Source: Dunaliella salina (taxonomy: Eukaryota > Chlorophyta > Chlorophyceae > Chlamydomonadales > Dunaliellaceae). From it: 13,451 nucleotides of DNA. Below are positions 6,867 through 13,451 of the stretch, piece after piece (the stretch's first letter is position 1; every line of letters starts with the position of its first letter). The stretch spans positions 255,164 through 268,614 of the forward strand of contig MU069472.1 in NCBI GenBank assembly GCA_002284615.2, given 5' to 3'. Under the pieces are notes generated by a model. The model was given only the letters and a program-made list of their open reading frames with translations. It was not told the DNA's origin and ran no database searches. The translations under genes were made by a program, and so were the position numbers.

Positions 6867-9800
6867 CTGAGTGAGGCATGAACAAAGAAGCAAAGTGCAT
6901 AGGAAGCATAGAGCAAAACATGAGCGCAGGAAGCAAGAAGCGCAGAGGCTGGGGTGGACGGAGTGAGGCATAAGCGCAGAAGGCATCCCTGTGTTGCTCT
7001 GGCTGACATCATGTCAGTGGTATGTAAAGCTATGCATGCATACTTACAGTATTGCTATTTGTTTCACCCATACGCTAAGCTATGAATGCGCATGTATAGC
7101 ATTGCTGCATGTTTTCACCAACACGCAAAGCCACAAGAGCACATGTAAAGCATTATTGCTTACTACAATAATAAAGTGATCATATTCTCGCACTCCGGTG
7201 CAACAGCCTATATTATTCCGTATAGATAAGCAATTACGGACAGGAACATGGCGGCTTGCAAAAGGCATGAGCACAGGGAGCATCACCGTTTTCACATTTC
7301 AGTGAGTAAATCTTTTTGAGTAGCTACAAAGGCAAATGCTGAGCATCGCTGCAAGGGCATTGCGAAGCTCTCCTGCTTCTTTGCTGCAATGCAAAAGGGC
7401 TCTCCTGCTTCATTGCTGCCGCATCTCCTGCTTCATGGCTGCAATGCAAGGGCATTGCGAAGCTCTCCTGCTTCTGGAGGGCAGCAGCAGTGGGCACATT
7501 GTTGCCTCGATGGGATGATGACTCTGGAGGGCTCTCACTTCAGACTCATCACTCCAGGAAGGCAACAATGTGCACGGTGCTGTTTCTGCACAGCTCAGCA
7601 GAGGCTTCCCAGGGTGACTACACATGGATGTGAGCACAGGAGCATCACATTGCAACTCAAAGTGGTACGTTTGAGTGGAGAGCTGTACATGCGTGCAATA
7701 AGTGTCACTGCAGCTGCATACCAAAGAGGGGAGCCAGGCTGCCAGCTTAAAATGGGCTCCCTGACCCCCTCCAGTACAAACAAAGGGCCACATTGTAAAA
7801 GCAAATTGAAAACTACGCTGAGCAGCACAATGCATAGCTGCTTGAATGATGGGCGAGCAATTACCCCCAGCAGCAAGCTGCTGGCAAGAGCCAAGCTGCA
7901 GCTAAATCACGCGCAGTTCTAGAGTTATCTGATCCAGACCTGGTTCAATGGCATCCAACACTCGCAGTGGGCTTGATCGAGGTTGCCGGAACACTGGTTA
8001 CGGACATACTTTTCTGCTTCAGCCGCCCTCGGAGGCAAGTAAAGCTATGTAACCTTTTCCTTTCCTTCCTTTTGCTGGCACACGCCTGTGTGTGCAAGAA
8101 GCTGCACGTCACCTGCCACAAACAGGGCTTAGCCGCTGAATCGTATGAAAAAAGCTCGCACACTGCACTCCACTAAGCAGCTGGAGCAGACATGTTTGTA
8201 TTAATACGCACCCCAATGTGCAGCTGGAGCAAAAAAATTTATTTGGGAACACCTCCATGAAGTTGTGCCTTTGTCCACCATGATCTAACTCATTTTTTCC
8301 TTTTGGACAAAAGGGTTTCCATAATTACCACTTACTAACATTACTGCTCAGTTCACATTTCAGTGACTGTGTTCCTTACCTGGATCCGACTCATACAGGG
8401 CTTTCACGTCCACTGAGTAGTTGAAGCGAATGGAGCTGCCTCGAAAGGTTGGGGGCAGGTCACCAGGCAATCGGAATCTGCAGGCAGGACGGCAGTCAGA
8501 CCAGCAGGCAAGCATTACCAGTAGCGTGCATGCAAGCTGTTGGCAGGTTCGTCAGCAGACATACTAGCAGCAGTGTGTATGGTATCGGATGGCAGATTGG
8601 CAGGCAAACACTACAGCAAGTGTGTAGAAGCTGTTGGCAGGTCAGCTGGCGGACAAGGGCAGGTACGCAGAACCCTCAGATGGATCAGAATGGGTAGATA
8701 GTTTAGATCAATAAAGATTTTGAGGACCTGGTCGTTGCAAGCATGGGGGTGCTAGAAGTCTGTGGCAAGACAATGAGGAAAGAGAGTTCAAAGATGCAAG
8801 AAGCTCTGGCATCAACAGTGGCTGGGTAATCAAGCAGTCATGCAGAAAGATCCCACTGTTCTACCCTCTGCTATGCTTTGAAATTTGCATTTTGCATGTG
8901 GGCCGACAGAAACTTGGGGGCGAGCACAACATTGATCTGGAGGGAGACAACCAAAGAATGGGCGACACCCCAAGAAAGATCTAAAATCAACAGTAGGGAC
9001 AGGAAAATGAAAGGAGACAAAACAGAAGAGAAAGCAAAAACGACTCACTTAATTGTAAATTGATGAGCAGCACCCATTTGCAGCTCCCAGTTCCTCATGA
9101 GCATCGCCCCATCTGTCCTGAACAGCGTGCGCACGCCCCTCTGCTCAGGCGCACACATACATACAAAACAGTTGGGCTCTAGTCCGTTGAAAGGATGAGC
9201 GATGATACAAGCGTGTGTAAACGTGTTGGCATGCGTTGAACTTCAAGACAAAAGTCAGGAAGTACTGGAGAAAAGGATGCTCAGACCAAAGAATGCAAGG
9301 GCAGGCATACAACAAATGGCCCATATGGAATGCCATTTGTGGGCATGAGACAAAATTTCAAGCTGTGTGACTTGTAATACTGGGAGAGAAGCGGAGATCG
9401 TGAGAATCATTATGCAGAGATGTGTGAGCGTCTCAGCAATCACACATGCTTTTGCAGCATCTGACCTCAGTCATTGTCAACGTTTAGCAGGGACAAGCAA
9501 GGTGAGCCTCTGTGTGCTTCAGCTCTTGCATGTATCATAGTTTTTGCAAGCATTGGCTTGAGAGGGCTGTCTCTAGGTCAGCCCATGCTACGCCAAAAAG
9601 TGTGGAGTTCTTGCCCAGTAGGAGTTAAAGCTAACTAAGTATGTAGAGCAGTCACTATTGGTACAGAAGTTCTGCATCAGAAAAGTGAGGTTCAGGTGTT
9701 TCTGGTGAGCAGGGGCATCTTTTGAAGCCAAAAATGGCCATTCCCTGTGAATTGGGTGCCATAATGCATGTTTTGACCCAAATTTGCCCCATTTTTGGGC

Positions 9801-12800
9801 TCCCAGCTAGCTTTTGTGTCAAACACAACCCATCGGAGTGGAAAAATAAAGGGGGGGGAGGGATTTGGCCCCAAAGCACTTAGCATGAGCGCACCTGCCA
9901 GGCAAAAATAGTGCAAAATTGGAAAGCAGACATGTGCAGCATCTTACCACAATCTGAGTATGAGGTGTTGTTCAGTATGTTCATCAAGTATGCCCTGCCA
10001 AGTCTGGGGGCCCAGATGAGCAGGGAGTGGCTCCTGGCGGGCAGTGACAGCTGGGCGTTTGACCAGAACATCAGGCTCTGGTCAGCCTGCCTATGCGTAC
10101 ACTCACTTGATGGACGCACGCTTTTGCTCCTTTCGAGGGGCTTCAAATTTGAAACTCAATGCACTGTGCGATTGGCTCAGATAAAATTTTTTATTTGTTC
10201 TACCTAGCAGGAGGCGCCAGTTAGCATAACTTTTGACACTCAAGGGGTAATCCCTGTAAAAACTATATATTCAAAATCCTGAGCTCAAGAGCTATCGATT
10301 GGTATATATATGGATCCAATCAGTGAGGGTGGGGGGGTGGGGGTTGGTTCAAGGGGGTTTCGACTTTTTGGGACCCCCCCTCCAGAATTTTTCTGAGGCA
10401 CTTTCTTGAAGTTTTAAATACACCAACTGAATCCTGAGCTCGAGAACTGTCAGGTGGCACCCTCTTTGTGCAAATTGAGTAAAAGGGGGGGTCTGTGTGC
10501 ATGGCTGGGAGTCAGTGCCATGCGCGTCAGAGTGTGGGCAGCTGAGGGTGTGGAGGCAAACATGCAGTAAATCAATCCAAACTTCCAGGGTAGTGACAAT
10601 GTATGATGTGTAATTGCATGGTGAAGCTGGGAGGGCAGTTCGTGGACTCGCATGCCAGCTGTGGGTGCCTGGAAGGGCAGGTATGCATGGACGTCTGCTG
10701 CTCAGTTTTTGCCCCATAACTCTGCTGCAACCCAATTTTTCATTGCTTTGAGTATGCAGATGGATGGGGAATTGAAAAAGGAGCAGATTGGTGCCCTTTA
10801 CGTTCCGAGGGGGGCAGTATTTGGGGGGGTAGGGGGGTGGTGGGTCCTTTTGGGCTCCCGGCCCAGAATTGTGGCATGACGTCCACTACTTTTTTTTTTG
10901 GCCCTCCTGTACCTAGGCAAAATTGTCGCAACAGCAAATGGTAAGTGTGTGCTCCGTGATCCTGACTTGTCATTTCCCTGCCAAAATTGTGCGATTTGCT
11001 GGACCACCACCACACCCCTTCGGAATCCCCAGGATATGCTCCTGAAAATGTCCAACCATCGCTTAGCAGGTCAGGTAAGCCACGGGGGTGCTTCCTGAAT
11101 ACCCCACTCTGGCAGGGATTTTGACTGATTCCTGGCCCCTCACCCTAGGCCCCTCCGGCTCAAACTGAGTATGCAGGGTTGCTCAGAGAAGTCTTCTTAA
11201 ATGTCCTGCATACTCAGATTCGGCTGGCTCCACTGGGGCAAGAACTCAAACCTAGATGGCTGGCCTAACTCTAGGTGTGTACTTGGAAAAGAGCCCATCC
11301 TCAGGCTCATCTTGCTTTGAGCCTCTCTGTGCTTCAGCACTTGCGTGCATCACCTCCTACACACAAGTACTGAAGCACACAAAGGTCCAGGGGCAAGATG
11401 AACCTGAGGATGGGCTCTTCTGTAAGCACACACCTAGAGACTTACCCTTCAAGCTCGCGCTTGAAAGACACATCAGAAGGGAAAGCCCATGGTATGGGAT
11501 ATGGTGTCTTTTTTATGCTACCAAACTGAACAACGCTCTGACACAAAATGTAGGCACAAATTGATCTGTAAAAGGTCTGGTGGGGCCAGATCAGTGGTTC
11601 AAGTAGAGATCAAACCACCCACTCATAAACCAGCACTTTTACAACTAAGCATTCATGGGTTGAAAAGCCATGGAGGCCATCATTTTGGTAGTCTGATGCA
11701 AGCAAGCCCTTACAGATTGCCTTTTCACGTCTGAGCACAGGCACATGCAAGTGTGACGGAGTTGGGGTTTAGGTTAGGGTTTAGTGCCACATAGAGGCAA
11801 GGGATGAGTGACATGATTGCATGGCAACAAGGTGAGAAAAGCGCGATGACCGAGTAACAAAGGGCAGTGGAACATGTGATGTGAACGCAACGCAACGGGT
11901 GGCGAGGGTGCAGGGGCAAGAGTGACATGAGTGCAGAGGGGCGAATGAATGGCATGCGGCAAAAGGGAAATGCATGACATGAGTGGAAACGGGATGAGTA
12001 ACACGTGAATGCAACGCAACAAGTGACAAGGGTGCAGGGGCAAGAGTGACATAAGCGCAGAGGGACGAATGAATGGCATGCGGCAAAAGGGAATGCATGA
12101 CATGAGTGGAGCGGAACAAGTAACACGTGAATGCAATGCAATGAGTGACAAGGGTGCAGGTGCATGAGTGACATAAGTGCAGAGCAACGAATGAATGGCA
12201 TGTGCGCAAGGAAATGCATGACATGAGTGGAACGGGACGAGTGACACTTGGATGCATTACAACGAGAGACAAGAGTGCAGGAGGATGGGTGGGCAGAGCA
12301 ATGAGTGCAGTGGGATGGGTGGTCAGAGCAAAGAGTGCAGCGGAATGGGTGGGCAGAGCAATGAGTGCAGTGGAATGAGTGGGCAGAGCAATGAGTGCAG
12401 TGGAATGAGTGGGCAGAGCAATAAGTGCAGTGGAATAAGTGGGCAGAGCAATGAGTGTCATGAGTGCAGTAGGAAGGGTGGGCAGAGCAATGAGCGCAGT
12501 GGGATGGGTGGGCAGATCTATGAGCGCAGTAGATGGGTGGGCAGATCTATGAGTGCAGTAGATGGGTGGGCACAGCAATAAGTGTCATTAGTGCCGTAGG
12601 ATGGGGTGCAAAAATGGCACCGACTGCAAATGTCAATCTAAAACAAGGGCTGGCGTAATGCAACGTTGTTGTCCAACCCATCGATGGATACATGCCCGGG
12701 CAATCTGAAAGATGAGTGCTGACGAAATAGCATGCTGCTTACAAATCTTGTAGCTGCATGCACTTCCTTGGATGCATCCAATTCATCAATTAGTTAGGTC

Positions 12801-12969
12801 ACACCCTGTTCCCACTCACGCGCGCATCTGTGTGCTCTATCGCAGCCTCCGGCTTGTACAGGCTGCTGATCCAATTCGCATCTGTGCGCTCAAAACCGGC
12901 AGACAAGAATACCAGCTCCCGGATGCGGATGGGGGCTGCACTGGCGGCTTCTGGGTCGTTGTATACCTG
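6001..12969 (-). CDS. RGP1: Rgp1-family protein (Ric1-Rgp1 Rab6/Ypt6 GEF subunit), partial, five-exon model
   Basis: Model on the minus strand, joining 12820-12966, 9948-10075, 9049-9138, 8380-8477 and 6866 down to about 6001. Phases agree at every junction: 0, then 2, 2 and 1. All donors are GT (GTGAGT, GTAAGA, GTGAGT, GTAAGG) and all acceptors AG. The assembled protein has an N-terminal strand-rich part (VFLSAGFERTDANWISSL), a middle part (TLFRTDGAMLMRNWELQMG), the family hallmark LPPTFRG-SIRFNYSV, then a long Gln/Pro/Ala/Ser insert. Rgp1 proteins have an arrestin-like fold and pair with Ric1 to activate Rab6/Ypt6 at the Golgi (family knowledge). The family call rests mainly on exon 4 and on the order of weakly similar segments around it. 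The starting methionine should lie beyond the right edge. The C-terminal Rgp1 domain was not found, so the gene either continues to lower coordinates or is broken. The introns are repeat-rich. Confidence 0.66.
6090..6340 (-). repeat. In-frame 33/42-bp tandem repeat encoding SMSAAP units
   Basis: Seven imperfect copies of a unit containing GACATCGATCTG (plus strand) are spaced 33, 33, 33, 33, 42 and 42 bp apart. On the minus strand they encode 11- or 14-residue units such as ADRDRSMSAAP. All spacings are divisible by three and no stop occurs, which is consistent with selection for an open frame. Confidence 0.85.
6701..6746 (-). repeat. CAG/CTG microsatellite encoding poly-Gln
   Basis: The plus strand is GCTGCTGCAGCTGCTG... 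with about a dozen CTG triplets. Read on the minus strand within exon E it encodes two Gln, Leu, then eleven Gln. Expected to be length-polymorphic. Confidence 0.9.
7028..7162 (+). repeat. ~50-bp tandem repeat, three copies
   Basis: AGCTATG(C/A)ATGC...ATTGCT...TTTCACC(C/A)A units begin at 7028, 7078 and 7129. They lie in the intron before Rgp1 exon E. Confidence 0.75.
7351..7475 (+). repeat. 30-bp perfect direct repeat within a CTCTCCTGCTTC-rich block
   Basis: GCAAGGGCATTGCGAAGCTC followed by TCCTGCTTCT occurs identically at 7351-7380 and 7446-7475. Shorter pieces of the same unit lie between. Confidence 0.9.
7481..7590. repeat. Imperfect inverted repeat forming a ~110-nt hairpin
   Basis: The left arm 7484-7523 (CAGCAGTGGGCACATTGTTG, then CCT...TGATGACT) pairs with the right arm 7544-7590 (ACTCATCACTCC, then AGGCAACAATGTGCACGGTG). 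There is a perfect 13-bp run CACATTGTTGCCT. The ~20-nt loop itself begins CTGGAG and ends CTTCAG. Its size resembles a small-RNA precursor or a tiny MITE; which, if either, is unknown. Confidence 0.65.
7591..8379. other. Intron sequence with no supported feature
   Basis: In the Rgp1 model this is part of the 1513-bp intron between exons D and E. I saw only a short duplicated CAGCTGGAGCA motif (about 8179 and 8221) and a pyrimidine tract near 8055. A candidate exon at 7945-8040 was considered and rejected. Confidence 0.5.
8380..8477 (-). CDS. RGP1: Rgp1 exon D carrying the LPPTFRG core motif
   Basis: This is 98 bp reading (K)FRLPGDLPPTFRG then SSIRFNYSVDVKALYESDP. The acceptor is CTGCAG|ATTCCG and the donor CCAG|GTAAGG. 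The motif L-P-P-[ST]-[FY]-R-G followed by two or three polar/basic residues and an aromatic beta strand (RFNYSV) is the most characteristic stretch of Rgp1-family proteins, equivalent to the PPSFRG...YVYKL segment of animal Rgp1 as I recall it. It forms the end of the first arrestin-like lobe. This exon carries most of the identification. Confidence 0.78.
8504..8690 (+). repeat. Degenerate ~96-bp tandem duplication rich in GGCAGG
   Basis: GCAGGCAA(G/A)CA(T/C)TACCAG...AAGCTGTTGGCAGGT...AGC at 8504 repeats at 8600. It abuts the acceptor of Rgp1 exon D. Confidence 0.65.
8700..9048. other. Intron sequence with no feature seen
   Basis: Purine-rich sequence (AGACAAAACAGAAGAGAAAG at about 9014-9035) lies next to the donor of exon C. 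No repeat or exon found. Confidence 0.5.
9049..9138 (-). CDS. RGP1: Rgp1 exon C
   Basis: This is 90 bp reading GVRTLFRTDGAMLMRNWELQ then MGAAHQFTI, bounded by an acceptor within CAGAG (9142-9139) and a strong donor ATTAA|GTGAGT. The phase (one base completing a split codon, two left over) fits both neighbours. In Rgp1 proteins the segment just before the proline motif carries a hydrophobic strand ending in a polar turn. Reading directly into FRLPGDLPPTFRG fits that order. The choice between CAG| and CAGAG| changes the frame; only the second gives no stop when joined to exon B. Confidence 0.66.
   Translation of the reverse strand, partial: GRAHAVQDRWGDAHEELGAANGCCSSIYN
9139..9947. other. Intron between Rgp1 exons B and C
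   Basis: 809 bp. A stretch at about 9502-9537 (GAGCCTCTGTGTGCTTCAGC) resembles the left arm of the hairpin at 11271-11437, so it may be a worn single-arm relic. A G-run lies at 9852-9862. No other feature seen. Confidence 0.4.
9948..10075 (-). CDS. RGP1: Rgp1 exon B (variable linker)
   Basis: This is 128 bp reading PDVLVKRPAVTARQEPLPAH then LGPQTWQGILDEHTEQHLIL. A TGA lies immediately upstream in frame, so the exon must begin at the AG|AG acceptor (10079-10076). Taking the second AG gives phase 0, matching the donor of exon A. The donor TTGTG|GTAAGA leaves two bases that complete Trp with exon C. The acceptor has a poor pyrimidine tract. The opposite strand also has an open frame over this stretch (9911-10207), so strand choice rests on phase continuity with the recognised Rgp1 exons. 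The segment has no motif I recognise and would be a divergent linker. Confidence 0.5.
10272..10460 (+). repeat. Direct repeat of ATCCTGAGCTC(A/G)AGA with 157-bp spacing
   Basis: AATCCTGAGCTCAAGAGCTATC at about 10274 is repeated as AATCCTGAGCTCGAGAACTGTC at about 10430. The G-run segment and a TATATATA tract lie between. Confidence 0.55.
10327..10356 (+). other. Potential G-quadruplex
   Basis: Four G-runs (GGG, GGGGGGG, GGGGG, GGGGG) occur within 30 bases, followed by GGGACCCCCCC at 10370-10380. It lies in the long Rgp1 intron. Confidence 0.6.
10807..10846 (+). other. Second potential G-quadruplex
   Basis: Runs GGGGGG, GGGGGGG, GGGGGG and GGTGGG fall within about 40 bases. They are followed by TTTTGGGCTCCCGGCCCAGA, which resembles TTTTTGGGCTCCCAGC at about 9795. 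These G-tract blocks may be copies of one dispersed repeat. Confidence 0.5.
11165..11217. repeat. Perfect 13-bp inverted repeat with 27-bp loop
   Basis: CTGAGTATGCAGG (11165-11177) and CCTGCATACTCAG (11205-11217). Weaker similarity continues outward (GGCTC on the left). Confidence 0.8.
11271..11437. repeat. 167-bp imperfect palindrome (MITE-like or small-RNA hairpin)
   Basis: The left arm begins CTAGGTGTGTACTTGG and the right arm ends with its complement (CACACCTAG). Within the ~77-bp arms there is a perfect 17-bp run AAGAGCCCATCCTCAGG, and further runs TCATCTTGC and GTGCTTCAG. The loop is only about 12 bases. It lies in the long Rgp1 intron. No clear target-site duplication was seen. Confidence 0.8.
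11764..11784 (+). repeat. Short interstitial telomere-like tract
   Basis: GGGGTTTAGGTTAGGGTTTAG contains about three degenerate copies of TTTAGGG, the telomere unit of plants and many green algae (general knowledge). Confidence 0.6.
11800..12270 (+). repeat. ~123-bp minisatellite, about 3.5 copies
   Basis: AGTGACAT(G/A)AG(T/C)GCAGAG recurs at 11921, 12045 and 12167, followed each time by GAATGAATGGCATG(C/T)G and GAATGCATGACATGAGTGGA. Each unit contains inner GAGTGACA-like sub-repeats. Confidence 0.9.
12276..12600 (+). repeat. 30-bp minisatellite, about ten copies
   Basis: Units of GAGTGCAGTGGGATGGGTGG then GCAGAGCAAT repeat every 30 bp, with an inserted GTCATGAGT in one copy. Because 30 is divisible by three the plus frame stays open for 109 codons (GGQSNECSGM repeats), but nothing else suggests a gene. 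It lies in the Rgp1 intron. Confidence 0.9.
12820..12966 (-). CDS. RGP1: Rgp1 exon A (N-terminal region)
   Basis: This stretch encodes 49 codons, phase 0 at both ends. It reads VYNDPEAA...IRIRELVFLSAGF then ERTDANWISSLYKPEAA. The donor is CGC|GTGAGT. The acceptor is a tandem CAGCAG (12972-12967), so the exon may begin at 12966 or at 12969, adding one Gln. A pyrimidine-rich tract (TCTTTTTCTGTTC on the minus strand) precedes the acceptor, which supports real splicing. The segment matches the position in Rgp1 where a strand reporting on 'qualitative' N-terminal beta structure and a D-x-x-W-I motif are expected. That assignment comes from memory of the family and is weaker than for exon D. GC content and codon choice differ clearly from the flanking repeats. 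Confidence 0.68.
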
Positions 12970-13353
12970 CTGGGTGAACAGAAAAAGATATTAGCAATAG
13001 AAAGGTCATTCATGGATCAAACTGGCCAGGTCATACCTCCTGTGTGAAAACAGAGCAATGAATGCAATGACATTTGCTCAAGAGCTTGTGCAGTAGTTTG
13101 TTGGTGCTGTTGATTGCACCATGTGCACCTTGTGCTCATGTTTGCGAGAGTATCTGCCAATGTTACAAGACAGTGGCATCAGCAGGTCGACAGTACTTTC
13201 ACAAGCGCATTTACTTGGAGTTTGTGGCATGCGTGAGACTTCCCATGTGTTGTGCATTAAGAGAGCATGCAGGTCAAAACGTGTTTGCTCAAATCATGAG
13301 CATGGAGCATTTGGTTCCTGATCTTTATCTCAAGTTCACCAGGCACGCACGCC

Positions 13354-13355
<2 letters not shown>
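12967..13355. other. Intron upstream of Rgp1 exon A; no exon found
   Basis: The first Rgp1 exon is expected at higher coordinates on this strand. I found no methionine-led segment here with a matching donor, so it probably lies beyond the window. Confidence 0.45.

Positions 13356-13451
<96 letters not shown>
13356..13451 (+). repeat. (TG)n microsatellite reaching the window edge
   Basis: About 48 uninterrupted TG units run to the last base. True length is unknown because the window ends inside it; such tracts often mark contig ends. Confidence 0.97.

Noticed and set aside
7945..8040. Possible minus-strand exon (EKYVRNQCSGNLDQAHCECW)
   Set aside because: Exon D already joins exon E in phase. 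The acceptor is weak, the donor is GTCTGG, and no Rgp1-like residues are present.
9911..10207. Plus-strand ORF of 98 codons with a protein-like middle (YEVLFSMFIKYALPSLGAQM)
   Set aside because: It overlaps Rgp1 exon B on the other strand. The plus strand has no good acceptor or donor there, whereas the minus reading joins its neighbours in phase.
10450..10735. Candidate minus-strand exon between APTAGMRVHELP and an internal CTCAG
   Set aside because: No frame gives a consistent donor and phase with the neighbouring exons.
11580..11650. tRNA-like segment around GGTTCAAGTAGAGATC
   Set aside because: It has only a short hairpin and a weak B-box resemblance; no acceptor stem or anticodon arm could be drawn.
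11725..12578. Long minus-strand ORFs (265 and 164 codons) rich in His, Cys and Pro
   Set aside because: They are products of the 123-bp and 30-bp arrays and show no conserved motif.
1..13451. CRISPR-like arrays
   Set aside because: The tandem repeats have no unique spacers between conserved short repeats, and the context is eukaryotic.

Overview
The window looks like nuclear DNA of a eukaryote with long, repeat-filled introns. A chlorophycean green alga of the Dunaliella/Volvox type is my best guess. This rests on Ala/Ser/Pro/Gln-rich inserts inside an otherwise conserved protein, about 50% GC outside the repeats, many minisatellites, TG-rich simple repeats and a TTTAGGG-like tract. No bacterial gene organisation, rRNA, tRNA or CRISPR array was seen. 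The organism is an inference; nothing in the sequence names it.

Right half (about 6000-12970, minus strand): I can assemble five exons of one gene whose reading frames join without a break across four GT-AG introns. They lie at 12820-12966, 9948-10075, 9049-9138, 8380-8477 and 6866 down to about 6001. The fourth exon carries LPPTFRG followed by SIRFNYSV, which I recognise as the core of Rgp1. Rgp1 is the partner of Ric1 in the exchange factor for the Golgi GTPase Rab6/Ypt6. The first exon lies beyond the right edge. The Rgp1 C-terminal domain was not found. The last exon seen is a long low-complexity insert with poly-Gln and an 11-residue SMSAAP repeat. The introns (2744, 809, 571 and 1513 bp) hold minisatellites, G-runs, inverted repeats and a telomere-like tract.

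Left half (about 1-6000): this is nearly all tandem repeat. In order come a ~57-bp family (33-320), a 40-bp pair (400-479), GAT/GGT repeats (799-1020), a 42-bp triplet (1598-1725), a 47-bp triplet (1741-1881), and a degenerate family (1940-2220). A ~63-bp family with an inverted portion and a 253-bp higher-order period follows (2330-3600, continuing 4114-4370), then a ~96-bp family (4380-4742) and a 40-bp array (4758-6000). Two insertions interrupt these arrays. One is an 806-bp element with 9-bp terminal inverted repeats and a TA target duplication (4985-5790). The other is a ~510-bp unit at about 3600-4113. One well-bordered but unidentified exon-like segment lies at 672-764.

The points most worth following are the transposon-like element with its paired GTGCGCA motifs and unknown ORF, the two long imperfect hairpins (11271-11437 and 7481-7590), and the inverted/higher-order minisatellite. 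I see no convincing new multi-gene system.
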